Positions 1 to 10,062 of a stretch of 42,470 nt of DNA are shown here, piece by piece; positions within the stretch are counted from its first letter, which is position 1; each line of letters begins with the position of its first letter. The DNA lies in NCBI GenBank assembly GCA_903835685.1, contig CAILNX010000010.1:1-42470 (forward strand), in the 5' to 3' direction. Under the pieces are notes generated by a model that was given only the letters and a program-made list of their open reading frames with translations, did no database searches and was not told the DNA's origin. The position numbers were made by a program, and so were the translations under genes. Source of the stretch: an uncultured delta proteobacterium. GTDB lineage: Bacteria > Desulfobacterota > Desulfovibrionia > Desulfovibrionales > Desulfovibrionaceae.

Positions 1-2
1 AG

Positions 3-1091
3 TGCACGGAGATTCCGGCCAACATCTTGAAGCTCCAGAACCGTCCGGCCAAGAAGGCCGAGGCCCCCGCGCCCGAGGTCAAGCCCGAGGACCAGGTCTT
101 TGCGGCCTTGAAGCAGATCAAGAACCGCCAGCAGGAATGGCACAAGGCCCGCAAGCAGAGCTTCCAGCAGTGCGAAAAGCAGTACCAGAAGACCTTTTCC
201 AGCGTGTCCACCATCATCCGCCGGGTCAGCGGCAAGGCCGTGGACGCCGTGAACGAGGCCTCGGTGGTGGTAAGCTCCATGGTCAAGGTCTTTGTGTCCG
301 ACGCCAACGTGGTCTTAAACCTCATGAACATGAAGGACCCCGAGGCCCGCTACCAGTTGCACTGCATGAACGTGTCCGTGCTCTCGCTCATGGTGGGCAA
401 GCGCATCGGACTGTCCGAAGAGGCCATGAACCACCTGGGCATGGGCGCGCTCTTCCACGACATCGGCAAGGAGATGCTGCGCAAGGCCACGCTCATGGAC
501 GAGAAGGCCAAGTTCAACATCTACAAGAAGCACCCGGCCGTGGGCGAGGCCCTGGTGGCCAACATCCACACCGTGACCAAGGAAGTGCGGGCCATCATCC
601 TCCAGCACCACGAGGCCGAGAACGGCAAGGGCTTCCCCTCGGGCCTGAAAGGGGACCAGATCGACCGTCTGGCCAAGATCGTGGCCATCGCTGACCTCTA
701 CGACAACCTGTGCAACGACCTGGGGGACGAGAAGAGGACCACCCCGCACCAGGCCGTGACCAAGCTGTACAAGGCCAAGGAGCAGTTCGCCCTGAACCTG
801 TTGCAGCACTTCATCCGCATCATGGGCATCTACCCCCCGGGCTCCGTGGTCCAGCTCTCCAGCGACGAGATCGGCCTGGTGGTCTCCGTGGACCCCTTAA
901 AGCCCCTTTTGCCCAGCGTGCTGGTCTACAACGAGAAGATCCCCAAGAACGAGGCCCAGGTCGTTGATCTGGGCGAGGAGGAGGGGGCCTTGCGCGTCGT
1001 CAAGGGCCTGCATCCCGATGATCTCCCCCGCGAGGTGTTTGCCTACTTGAGTCCGGCCCGAATGGTGGGTTACTCCGCCGACGTCATGTGA
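3..1091 (+). CDS. HD-GYP-like phosphohydrolase, 5' end outside the window
   Basis: The frame is open to the first base of the window and reads C-T-E-I-P-A-N-I-L before the first possible start (TTG at 27), so the true start is probably upstream and this is a C-terminal part. An HD domain is visible: the HDIGK motif lies at nt 456-470, followed by H-P-A-V-G-E, I-L-Q-H-H-E and the signature region N-G-K-G-F-P-S-G-L near nt 621-645. The canonical signature is GYP; here it reads GFP. The HD-GYP family hydrolyses cyclic di-GMP or related nucleotides, using paired His/Asp metal ligands, most of which are present. The N-terminal part visible is Lys/Glu-rich without a membrane segment. The gene ends 25 bases before the adenylate cyclase gene on the same strand, so the two may be cotranscribed. 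Substrate cannot be told from sequence. Confidence 0.8.
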   Translation, partial: CTEIPANILKLQNRPAKKAEAPAPEVKPEDQVFAALKQIKNRQQEWHKARKQSFQQCEKQYQKTFSSVSTIIRRVSGKAVDAVNEASVVVSSMVKVFVSDANVVLNLMNMKDPEARYQLHCMNVSVLSLMVGKRIGLSEEAMNHLGMGALFHDIGKEMLRKATLMDEKAKFNIYKKHPAVGEALVANIHTVTKEVRAIILQHHEAENGKGFPSGLKGDQIDRLAKIVAIADLYDNLCNDLGDEKRTTPHQAVTKLYKAKEQFALNLLQHFIRIMGIYPPGSVVQLSSDEIGLVVSVDPLKPLLPSVLVYNEKIPKNEAQVVDLGEEEGALRVVKGLHPDDLPREVFAYLSPARMVGYSADVM

Positions 1092-1116
1092 CCGGGCGCG
1101 AGCTGCGGATCGGCCC

Positions 1117-4100
1117 ATGTCACGCGAACTCATCGTCAAGCTCCGGGAAAACCTGCACAAACCCCTGGCTGACGGCCTGCCGGTCATCCTGAGGGACCTG
1201 CGCCGGGCGGCTGAGTTGGCCCGGGACCCGTCCCAGAATCTGGCCGAGCGGGAACGCACGGCCCACAGCCTGGCCACCCTCATCTTCGCCTTTCTGGAAG
1301 AGGAGACCGACAAGGCCTTTGGGCCCGAGGCCCTGCGCCTGCTCTTCACTCTGGGGCGGCCCGGGATCGTGCTCGGGCTCAAACATCTGCGCCGCCGCCG
1401 CCTGCCCGCTCCCGAGGCCGAGGCCCTCATCCTGTCCGGGCCCAAGCCCGAACAACTCCTGTTCTTTAATCACTATTTTCAGGCCCCGGCCGACCTGGAC
1501 CCGGTCCTGGACGCCCGTTTCTGGAAGGCCTTCCTGGCCCTGGCCAGCGAAGACGCCGAACTGATCCTCAATTTTCTGGGCCAGGGCCTGCGCCTGGCCC
1601 TGCCCATCCAGAAGGCCCTGGTGGAAGGGTCGTTCTGGATGTGGATGCGCCGCCTGTTCAAGGGAGGACTGGCCCCGGACCAGGCCGCCTATGTGGCCAA
1701 CAGCCTGGCCGCCCTGGAGTCGGCCGAGGTGGCCGTGCATCTGGCCGGTCTTCTTGACACCAGCAGCGCCCAGGCCGTGCGCGCCCTGCTCACGGCCATG
1801 GGCGCGGCCGGGGCCACCCGGGACCCCCGGATCATCAAGCCCCTGGCCGGTCTGCTGGACCACGCCGATCTGGCCGTGCGCCAGGCCGCCCTGGGCCTCC
1901 TGGTGGGCATGAAGGCCCCGCGCGCGGCCCTGGCCTGGGCCAAGTGCAGCCGCCAGGGAAAGGAGGGTCGCCCGGCCCTGGCCCTGATCGCCCTGAAGAT
2001 GGACAGCGAGGAGTTCCGCGCCCTGCTCTCGGCCCTGCCGGTGGAGGACCGCAAGGAGCTTATCCTGACCCTGTTCTCAGCCCTGTCCCTGTTTTTCCCG
2101 GGCTTCCTGCACCGTTTTCTGGGCAGCGCGGCCTCTGGAGCCAAGGCCGCCGCCGCAGTGGACGCCCTCATGGCCTTTTCCCGGGACCACAAGCCGCCAA
2201 AACTCCTGGGCAAGCTCTTTCGTCCTCCGGTCGGGGCCGAGGCCGCGCCCTGGTTCGAGCCCGTGGCCGGGACCGCGCTGCCCGAGAAGAAGAAGGGGGG
2301 CCTGTTTTGCCGCAAGCCTGCCGAGGGTCCCTCCCTGGCCGAGCAAATGGCCGGGGACGGGGCCACGGGCGTGGAGGCCCCGGGCCAGGTCCTTGCGGAC
2401 AAGTCCTTCAAGGGGCTTTCCCTGCGCGGGGCCGGGCTCAACCGTTGCTGCCTGACCAAGGTGGTGTTCGAGGATTGCGTGTTCACCCAGGTGGATTTGC
2501 GGGGCGCGCGCCTGGACGGGGTGCGCTTCACGAACTGCCGCTTCCAGCATGTGCGTCTGGGCGAGGCCACCCTGGTCGGCTCGACCTTTGAGTCCTGCCG
2601 CTTCGAGCGCTGCGACCTGGTCCGGGCCACCTTCGAGCGGGCGCGCCTGACCGAGTGCGAGTGGTCCGGCTGCATGCTGGACCAGGCCGCCTTTTCGGCC
2701 TCGGCCCTGGATCGCTGCCTGTTCGAGGCCTGCAATTTCTGGGCGGCCAGCTTTCGCGGAGTGGAGGCGTCCGGGGTCAGTTTCGAGTCCACGGACTTCA
2801 GCCAGGCCTTTTTCTCGGCCTGCCGCTTCCAGGGCCTGGGCCTGGCCGAGTGCACTTTTACCGGGGCCAGGGGCCGGGAGATGCTCCTGGCCGGGGTCTC
2901 GGTCCAAGGCTGCTCGTTCGAGGGCGCGCATTTCCTGGGACTGACGACCTTCGATCCTGATTTTCTGGAGGCCGAGGCCCGCACCCTGGACCATATCCTG
3001 GCGGCCAGCGCCGAGCGCTTCGAGCCCCAGGCCGCGCCCCCGGCCTGTTCCGAAGGCCCGGCTCTGTCCCTGGCCGCCCGGGCCGTGGCCGAGTGGATCG
3101 CCCAGCGCGAGGCCCGGGACCGCTGTCGCCTGTCCATGGCCCACAACCGCCGCCGTCTGGCCTGGGCCGGGGCCAAGATGGGGGCCGAGGCCGGACGCTT
3201 TTTGCGCCTCCTGCCCCTGGTGCTGGCGGCCGATCTTTCCGCCACGGCCAAGGGGGCCTTTGCCCACACCCCCTGTCTGGTGGACGGCGGCCCGCCCACC
3301 CACGGCGAGCGCCGCCTGCTGGAGCGCTATTTCCCCGGGGCCAAGCTCACGCCCTTTGAACCCGGCGGGGTGCGGGTGCTGGGGCTCTATTCCATCGGGA
3401 GCTTCGGCTCCATCGCCCAGACCGGGGCCTCGGACATCGACCTCTGGGTCTGCCTGACCCCGGACAGCCCCCGGGGCGAGGACCTGTTCCCCTTCCGGGC
3501 CAAGATGGCCTGGCTGGAGACCTGGGCCGCGTCCACCTTCGGCCTGGAGGTGCATTTCTTCCCCATGGAGCTTTCTAAGGCCCAGACCAATGATTTTGGG
3601 CTCTCCGACGAGGAGGGGGCCGGGTCCTCCCTGGCCCTTTTGCTCAAGGAGGAGTTCTACCGCACCAGCCTGTGCCTGGCCGGGCGAGTGCCGGTCTGGC
3701 TGCTCACGGACCCGGGCGCGCCCGAGGCGGCCTACGCGGCCCAGGTCCTCCGCCTGGAGCGCCTGGCCGGATTCCCGGCCGAAGGGCTCCTGGACTTAGG
3801 GCATCTGGGCCAGATCCCCGAGGATGAGTTCTTCGGGGCCAGCCTGTGGCAGATCGTCAAGGCCCTGAAGAGCCCGTTCAAGTCCGTGATGAAGTTGGCC
3901 CTCATGGAAAAATGCATGGAGCGGAGGGAAGAGGCCGGGACCCTGCTCTGCGACCGGCTGAAAGCCAACCTGCACCGGGGCGTGCGCGACCTCTGGGCCG
4001 TGGACCCCTACGCCCTGCTGTTCAAGGAGGTCAACGACCACTACCAGGCCCGGGGGGACCAGGAAACCATGCTGCTGCTGGGCATGGCCTTCTGCCTCAA

Positions 4101-5022
4101 GGCCGGGGTGGGCGGCCGGGACGACCTCTTTCCGCGCTTGAACCCCCAGGTGGGCAACAGCCTGGGCGAATATTTCTATCCCTCCTCGACCTTCCGGCCC
4201 GGGGACAAGATCAAGACCGCCCAGGCCGACATCCAGACCTTTACCGGCCGCTCCGAGGTGGGCCAGAAGGTGGCCCAGTTCATGGCCGGGGCCTACCAGC
4301 GCATGACCAAGGGCCTGGGCCAGGACGTGGCCGCGCGCATCAGCCGCCAGGACCTGACCAAGCTCGGCCGCCGGGTCATGGCCCATTTCTCCCCCAAGGA
4401 GAACAAGGTCATGCGCATCCCCTTCATGTCCTCGCCCAAGGGCCTGTTCCGCACCCTGTCCTTTTCCGCCGAGGCCGGGCAGTGGGTGGCCAAGGGCCAA
4501 CTGAAGGCCATTGGCGAGCACAAGGGCGACCACAAGCCCGATCACAAGATGGAGGCCGAGGTCATCCGCCGGGAGCCCGGGCCGCTCAAGCTCATGGCCT
4601 GGCTCATCGTGAACGGGATCTACACCCCAGACGTGTACCTCCAGATCGACCCGGCCCTAAGCCCGGTGTCGGCCGAGGACGCGGCCGCGCTCATGAAGGC
4701 CCTGTACGACTTCTTCCCCTGGAAGCAGACCTTTGACCCGGACATGGAGCAGAACCTGGCCCCGGAGCAGGTGGTCAAGGCCTTTTTCGCCCTGAACCTG
4801 CGCGCCCCCCGCCAGGAGACGGCCGTGACCGAGGCGGGCCTGGTCCTGGCCACCAACTGGGGCGAGATGTTCTGCATCCCGGAGGCCAAAAACCCGGCCC
4901 GGGCCGAGCGCGCGCCCTTCCCCTTTCTCAAGGAGAACACCAAGGCCAAGATGGCCGAGGGCATCCTGTGCACGGCCTTTGTCCCCAAGCACGCCAACTG
5001 CCCGCCCATCCATTTCTTCTGA
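1117..5022 (+). CDS. Class I adenylate cyclase fused to HEAT-like and pentapeptide-like repeats
   Basis: A 1301-aa protein. Residues about 180-290 are Ala/Leu-rich helical repeats with HEAT-like phrases such as DPRIIKPLAGLLDHADLAVR. Residues about 425-615 form a long pentapeptide-like right-handed helix, with repeated A-x-L/F and C-x-F units such as STFESCRFERCDLVRATF. From about residue 690 the sequence is that of the class I (enterobacterial CyaA type) adenylate cyclase catalytic region: G-S-F-G-S-I-A-Q at 761-768 and S-D-I-D-L-W with the metal-binding pair D773 and D775. The family makes cAMP from ATP. No signal peptide or membrane segment is seen, so it is probably cytoplasmic. The repeat modules upstream of the catalytic part are unlike the E. 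coli enzyme, which is about 850 aa with its regulatory part C-terminal. Catalytic assignment is firm by motif; the role of the repeats (docking or sensing) is inference. Confidence 0.85.
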   Translation: MSRELIVKLRENLHKPLADGLPVILRDLRRAAELARDPSQNLAERERTAHSLATLIFAFLEEETDKAFGPEALRLLFTLGRPGIVLGLKHLRRRRLPAPEAEALILSGPKPEQLLFFNHYFQAPADLDPVLDARFWKAFLALASEDAELILNFLGQGLRLALPIQKALVEGSFWMWMRRLFKGGLAPDQAAYVANSLAALESAEVAVHLAGLLDTSSAQAVRALLTAMGAAGATRDPRIIKPLAGLLDHADLAVRQAALGLLVGMKAPRAALAWAKCSRQGKEGRPALALIALKMDSEEFRALLSALPVEDRKELILTLFSALSLFFPGFLHRFLGSAASGAKAAAAVDALMAFSRDHKPPKLLGKLFRPPVGAEAAPWFEPVAGTALPEKKKGGLFCRKPAEGPSLAEQMAGDGATGVEAPGQVLADKSFKGLSLRGAGLNRCCLTKVVFEDCVFTQVDLRGARLDGVRFTNCRFQHVRLGEATLVGSTFESCRFERCDLVRATFERARLTECEWSGCMLDQAAFSASALDRCLFEACNFWAASFRGVEASGVSFESTDFSQAFFSACRFQGLGLAECTFTGARGREMLLAGVSVQGCSFEGAHFLGLTTFDPDFLEAEARTLDHILAASAERFEPQAAPPACSEGPALSLAARAVAEWIAQREARDRCRLSMAHNRRRLAWAGAKMGAEAGRFLRLLPLVLAADLSATAKGAFAHTPCLVDGGPPTHGERRLLERYFPGAKLTPFEPGGVRVLGLYSIGSFGSIAQTGASDIDLWVCLTPDSPRGEDLFPFRAKMAWLETWAASTFGLEVHFFPMELSKAQTNDFGLSDEEGAGSSLALLLKEEFYRTSLCLAGRVPVWLLTDPGAPEAAYAAQVLRLERLAGFPAEGLLDLGHLGQIPEDEFFGASLWQIVKALKSPFKSVMKLALMEKCMERREEAGTLLCDRLKANLHRGVRDLWAVDPYALLFKEVNDHYQARGDQETMLLLGMAFCLKAGVGGRDDLFPRLNPQVGNSLGEYFYPSSTFRPGDKIKTAQADIQTFTGRSEVGQKVAQFMAGAYQRMTKGLGQDVAARISRQDLTKLGRRVMAHFSPKENKVMRIPFMSSPKGLFRTLSFSAEAGQWVAKGQLKAIGEHKGDHKPDHKMEAEVIRREPGPLKLMAWLIVNGIYTPDVYLQIDPALSPVSAEDAAALMKALYDFFPWKQTFDPDMEQNLAPEQVVKAFFALNLRAPRQETAVTEAGLVLATNWGEMFCIPEAKNPARAERAPFPFLKENTKAKMAEGILCTAFVPKHANCPPIHFF

Positions 5023-5159
5023 TCCCGGCTCGGGGGACGATTCTCTTTGGGACGGCCCATGGCCAGCCAGTTGCCAACCGCTGCGAAATGGGGGAAAGTC
5101 GGCCCGCCGGAAATTCCCCGGCCAGTACGCGGATCAGTCCGCAGAATCGGAGAAAAAGA

Positions 5160-5804
5160 ATGAAAAGCAAGGTGTTTGCCCTGGCCCTGGCGCTCGTCGG
5201 CTGCCTGGGCGCGGCCGGGGTCCAGGCCTCGGAACTGACGGTGAAGATCCAGAAACAGTACGAGTCCATCAAGTCCTTCCAGGCTGATTTCCTCCAGGAG
5301 CTGACCAATGCGGGCAGCCAGGAGACCACGGCCCGGGGCGGCCGCATCCTGTTCCAGCAGCCCGGTCTAGTGCGCTGGGACACGGTCTCGCCCGAGCGGG
5401 AGTCCCTGGTGGTGGGCAAGGAGGTGGTCTGGGACTATTTCGCGGACGAGAAGCTGGCCATGAAGTACAAGGTGGGCCAGGTGTTCAACTCCAAGACCAT
5501 GCTGCGCTTCATCACCGGCCAGGCCAGGCTGGACGATGATTTCGTGGTGGTCGAGGACGGCCAGGAAGAGGGCCTGACCAAGCTCAAGCTGACCCCCAAG
5601 GAAGCCGAGCCCGGCCTCATCGAGGCCCAGGTCTGGATCGACCCGGTCCAGAACATGGTCAGGGCCGTGCGCATCAAGGATTTCTATGGCAACGTGAACT
5701 ATTTAAGATTGGACAAGCTGACCTTGAATCCCGAACACCCCAAGGGGAGTTTCGAGTTTGCGCCGCCCAAGGGGGTGGATGTGCAGGATAATACCAAGGA
5801 GTAG
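5160..5804 (+). CDS. lolA: Outer-membrane lipoprotein carrier protein LolA
   Basis: A 214-aa periplasmic chaperone that moves lipoproteins from the LolCDE complex to the outer membrane. The start at 5160 is chosen because GGAG lies 7 bases upstream and because it gives a clean signal peptide (MKSKVFALALALVGCLGAAG, cleavage after VQA near residue 23). Family features are visible: Y-E-S-I-K-S-F-Q-A-D-F near the mature N-terminus, G-G-R-I-L-F-Q-Q-P-G-L-V-R-W-D, then the central beta-rich barrel (L-V-V-G-K-E-V-V-W-D-Y) and a C-terminal F-E-F-A-P-P-K-G-V-D-V. The length is normal for the family. The frame is open further upstream but overlaps the cyclase gene there. A strong intrinsic terminator follows within 55 bases, so this ends the transcription unit. 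Confidence 0.9.
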   Translation: MKSKVFALALALVGCLGAAGVQASELTVKIQKQYESIKSFQADFLQELTNAGSQETTARGGRILFQQPGLVRWDTVSPERESLVVGKEVVWDYFADEKLAMKYKVGQVFNSKTMLRFITGQARLDDDFVVVEDGQEEGLTKLKLTPKEAEPGLIEAQVWIDPVQNMVRAVRIKDFYGNVNYLRLDKLTLNPEHPKGSFEFAPPKGVDVQDNTKE

Positions 5805-5855
5805 GATGGGGGCGGGCGCTGTGCGCCCGGGTAAAGAAGAATTGAAGCCGCAATG

Positions 5856-5888
5856 GGCCGTCTTCCGGGAGGGAGGCGGCCTTTTTTT
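5856..5888 (+). terminator. Intrinsic terminator of lolA
   Basis: An 11-bp stem (left arm 5856-5866, right arm 5871-5881, two G-T pairs) with a GGGA loop is followed immediately by seven T residues. It closes the leftward block of plus-strand genes and precedes an abrupt fall in GC content. Confidence 0.9.
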
Positions 5889-6008
5889 GTTTGTGGTAAT
5901 GACTGGGTGGTTTTAGTGGGTTTACGTGTATAGTAAATGATATTGATATGATCAGTGTCCAAAATCGATGGATAGTACAATAGTGTGATCATGTTCGTAA
6001 TGGCATAA
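5889..6008. other. AT-rich intergenic stretch next to the cassette
   Basis: About 120 bases of AT-rich sequence with no convincing gene. It holds two copies of ATGATCA (one at about 5947, one at about 5984 as TGATCAT), separated by about 30 bases. A 97-aa reading frame crosses it on the minus strand but runs into lolA antisense and has no coding character. Together with the attC site beside it, this is likely flanking DNA of an inserted cassette. Confidence 0.4.
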
Positions 6009-6065
6009 TAACGCTATAATAAAGCCGTGCCGCAGAGTGTCGTCGGCTTGAACGAACTGTTAGGC
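6009..6065 (-). repeat. attC: Integron attC recombination site
   Basis: Read on the minus strand, the site starts with GCCTAAC, a perfect match to the R'' core RYYYAAC, then TTCGTTCAAGCCGAC, a short spacer, CGGCTT and finally GCGTTA, the R' side. The arms AAGCCG/CGGCTT and TAAC/GTTA pair to form the imperfect hairpin typical of attC. From memory, the left arm is nearly the same as that of aadA-type cassettes. The first core overlaps the TAA stop of the 82-aa gene, as is usual in cassettes. The R' core is followed by TTATTA rather than the consensus TTRRRY, as expected if the cassette sits in a secondary chromosomal site. Confidence 0.8.
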
Positions 6066-6308
6066 TTCAGCGAGTTCCCAGATGCCAAAAGGTGAAATAT
6101 TTGCAGGTGTCATGGTGCCAGCGTGCCGGAGCCTGGTGGCTGACCAGCGCATATCGTACTGCCAAGTGTAGAACAGATCACCGGACGAGCGAAGCTCCTG
6201 CTCGTGATTCTTCCATATCTCCCGTGCAACATCAACGAGCGAGCCGCGACCACCCAACTGCTCAAGCGCGGAAATAACCCATTCAGTTACATCATTTTTT
6301 GTGGCCAT
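6060..6308 (-). CDS. Uncharacterised 82-aa protein, cassette-borne, probable small winged-helix
   Basis: ATG at 6308 is preceded by AAGGG about 8 bases upstream. The product begins MATKNDVTEWVISALEQLGG and has a pattern of helices followed by W-Q-Y-D-M-R-W-S-A-T-R-L-R-H-A-G, then F-G-I-W-E-L. This layout (helix, V-A-R-E-I-W, Arg/Trp-rich helix, short wing ending in W-E-L) resembles the small winged-helix domain found at the N-terminus of some restriction-related proteins; that is inference from pattern only. The TAA stop lies inside the attC R'' core. It is the third and last gene of a small minus-strand cluster after DUF4160 and DUF2442. GC content is lower than in the flanking core genes. 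Function unknown. Confidence 0.7.
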   Translation of the reverse strand: MATKNDVTEWVISALEQLGGRGSLVDVAREIWKNHEQELRSSGDLFYTWQYDMRWSATRLRHAGTMTPANISPFGIWELAEA

Positions 6309-6345
6309 GTATGATACCCTTTAAGGATTCAGGAGTAAATGTGTT

Positions 6346-6582
6346 CTACCGCAACAACCCCTCCACGCTCACGTCTTCGTCAACATCCGGGAAATGAATC
6401 CCCACTCCGCCAGCGATGAGCCGGAAGTTCTCCCGTTGGGCCGAGGTGGCTCCTTTGAGCCGGGGGAACCAGTCCAGGGGTACGCCGATCTCCCGGCCGT
6501 CGGACAGAGACACGCGCATCATGTCTTCGCGGAAGGTGACAGTGCGGGCCAAAGCCTGTTTTTCATGCGCCAAAGTGTTCAT
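6346..6582 (-). CDS. DUF2442 domain protein
   Basis: A 78-aa protein starting MNTLAHEKQALARTVTFRED at ATG 6582. It shows the DUF2442 pattern: V-T-F-x-x-D-x-x-x-V-x-L-x-D-G-R-E-I-x-V-P-L-x-W-F-P-R-L, then A-T-x-x-Q-R-E-N-F-R-L-I-A-G-G-x-G-I-H-F-P-x-x-D-E-D-V-S-V-E-G-L-L. The family has no established biochemical role, but it is repeatedly paired with DUF4160 proteins, an arrangement often suspected to be toxin-antitoxin-like. Here the start codon lies 20 bases inside the 3' end of the DUF4160 gene, so translation is probably coupled. The longer frame upstream is only the overlap with DUF4160 and is not used. Confidence 0.85.
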   Translation of the reverse strand: MNTLAHEKQALARTVTFREDMMRVSLSDGREIGVPLDWFPRLKGATSAQRENFRLIAGGVGIHFPDVDEDVSVEGLLR

Positions 6583-6799
6583 GCCATTTCCCCAATAAAT
6601 CAGCCTGGTTTTCCCTGACAATCTGGAGGGCTGTCCGAAGATTCTTGGCGTCCATGCCGTAGTTTTGTGCCACCTCGACGCGTTCAAGCCAAACCTTGAC
6701 CAAGTGCTCGCCGTGTTCCACATGAACATGCGACGGTTTTCCTCTTTCGTTACTGAAAAAGAAGAGCCTGAACCCTCTGTCTCTCAATACTGTTGGCAT
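6563..6799 (-). CDS. DUF4160 domain protein
   Basis: A 78-aa protein beginning M-P-T-V-L-R-D-R-G-F-R-L-F-F-F-S-N-E, the usual opening of DUF4160, followed by P-S-H-V-H-V-E and a helical C-terminus ending K-W-H-E-H-F-G-A. The start at ATG 6799 is chosen by family length and motif; a TTG at 6823 would add eight residues, and its only purine-rich site (GGAGG) abuts it directly. No good ribosome binding site precedes 6799. The start is 24 bases inside the proposed cassette boundary G|TTGAAC (minus strand, 6824), consistent with cassette genes that start close to the crossover point. Role unknown; probably works with the overlapping DUF2442 protein. Confidence 0.85.
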   Translation of the reverse strand: MPTVLRDRGFRLFFFSNERGKPSHVHVEHGEHLVKVWLERVEVAQNYGMDAKNLRTALQIVRENQADLLGKWHEHFGA

Positions 6800-6817
6800 A
6801 AGATTTTGTAAATGCTG

Positions 6818-6824
6818 GTTCAAC
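6818..6824 (-). other. Possible cassette left boundary (G|TTGAAC core)
   Basis: On the minus strand the heptamer GTTGAAC fits the integron core consensus GTTRRRY. If recombination occurred between its G and TT, the inserted cassette runs from 6823 down to 6012, about 812 bases. It would hold the three small genes and end with the attC site. The consensus is short, so the match alone is weak evidence; position and orientation are what make it attractive. Confidence 0.45.
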
Positions 6825-6869
6825 CTCCGTCAAGCATCCCATCGGAAATCGTGTTTGGGTGTCTTTCCC

Positions 6870-9512
<2,643 letters not shown>

Positions 9513-9549
9513 ATGCAACTCCTTGCGGATGATTTCCTGTCCATGGAGC

Positions 9550-9577
9550 ATGATAACGACAAATGGGGGGCAGTCAA
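9550..9577 (-). promoter_or_regulatory. Promoter candidate of clpB
   Basis: On the minus strand, TTGACT (9572-9577) is separated by 16 bases from TATCAT (9550-9555), five of six matches in each box. The expected transcription start leaves about 30 bases before ATG 9512, with a good ribosome binding site between. A C-rich CCCCCCATTT lies in the spacer, as in the -10 region of heat-shock sigma-32 promoters, but the spacing does not fit that class cleanly. Confidence 0.6.
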
Positions 9578-9606
9578 GGCGAGCGGATCGGGAATAAGCA
9601 GAAGCA

Positions 9607-9651
9607 GGGCAGGGGGATGCGGCTTCAGCCCGGCAACAGGCCGCACTGCCC
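9607..9651 (-). other. Inverted repeat between cbpM and clpB
   Basis: Two-part stem: GGGCAG/CTGCCC outside and TGCGGC/GCCGCA inside, with a 5-base bulge on one arm and a 16-base loop. No T-run follows on the minus strand, so it is not a standard intrinsic terminator. It could stabilise or process the cbpA-cbpM message before the separate clpB promoter. Confidence 0.4.
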
Positions 9652-9690
9652 CTTGGAATGGGCGCAAGGACCCCTTTGACGCGAAAAATC

Positions 9691-10005
9691 CTACAGCAGC
9701 TGTTCCAGCTCCCGGATGCGAGCCTCCAGCCGTTCCACCTGGTCCACCAGGTCCACGATGATGCTCCCGCCCAGATAGGAGATTTCCAGGTCCCGGCAGA
9801 TGCGGGTCAGCTTGATGAGCCGGTACACGTCGTTGCGCTGGAACAGGAACTCGTCCGCGCCCGTGCGCGAGGGCTCCACCCAGCCCAGGCCGATGATTTC
9901 CTGGACCTGGCCAGCTTCCAGGCCGACCAGTTCCAGCAGTTGGGCGAAGCCGACCAGCTCCGAGCAGGTGGGCAGGGTGGTCGGCGCGGTCATTTTCAGG
10001 CTCAT
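9691..10005 (-). CDS. CbpM-like chaperone modulator
   Basis: A 104-aa protein with MerR-like N-terminal pattern (S-E-L-V-G-F-A-Q-L-L-E-L-V-G-L), G-W-V-E-P-S, F-x-x-x-D-V-Y-R-L-I-K-L-T-R-I-C-R-D-L-E-I, and a C-terminal coiled coil (V-D-L-V-D-Q-V-E-R-L-E-A-R-I-R-E-L-E). CbpM proteins bind the J domain of the co-chaperone CbpA and reduce its activity. The position 57 bases downstream of a CbpA-type J protein gene on the same strand supports this reading. It could be annotated as a MerR-family regulator, but the full DNA-binding pattern is not strong and the neighbour argues for a J-protein modulator. The start at ATG 10005 gives the expected family length. Confidence 0.75.
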   Translation of the reverse strand: MSLKMTAPTTLPTCSELVGFAQLLELVGLEAGQVQEIIGLGWVEPSRTGADEFLFQRNDVYRLIKLTRICRDLEISYLGGSIIVDLVDQVERLEARIRELEQLL

Positions 10006-10062
10006 GGCAGTGGCTCCTGCGAAATCTGGGAAGGGTTCGGGCCGGTTCCGCAGTCCCAGACC

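Noticed and set aside
5699-5992. 97-aa minus-strand frame across the lolA end
   Set aside because: It crosses the terminator and the lolA coding region; no coding character or start signal.
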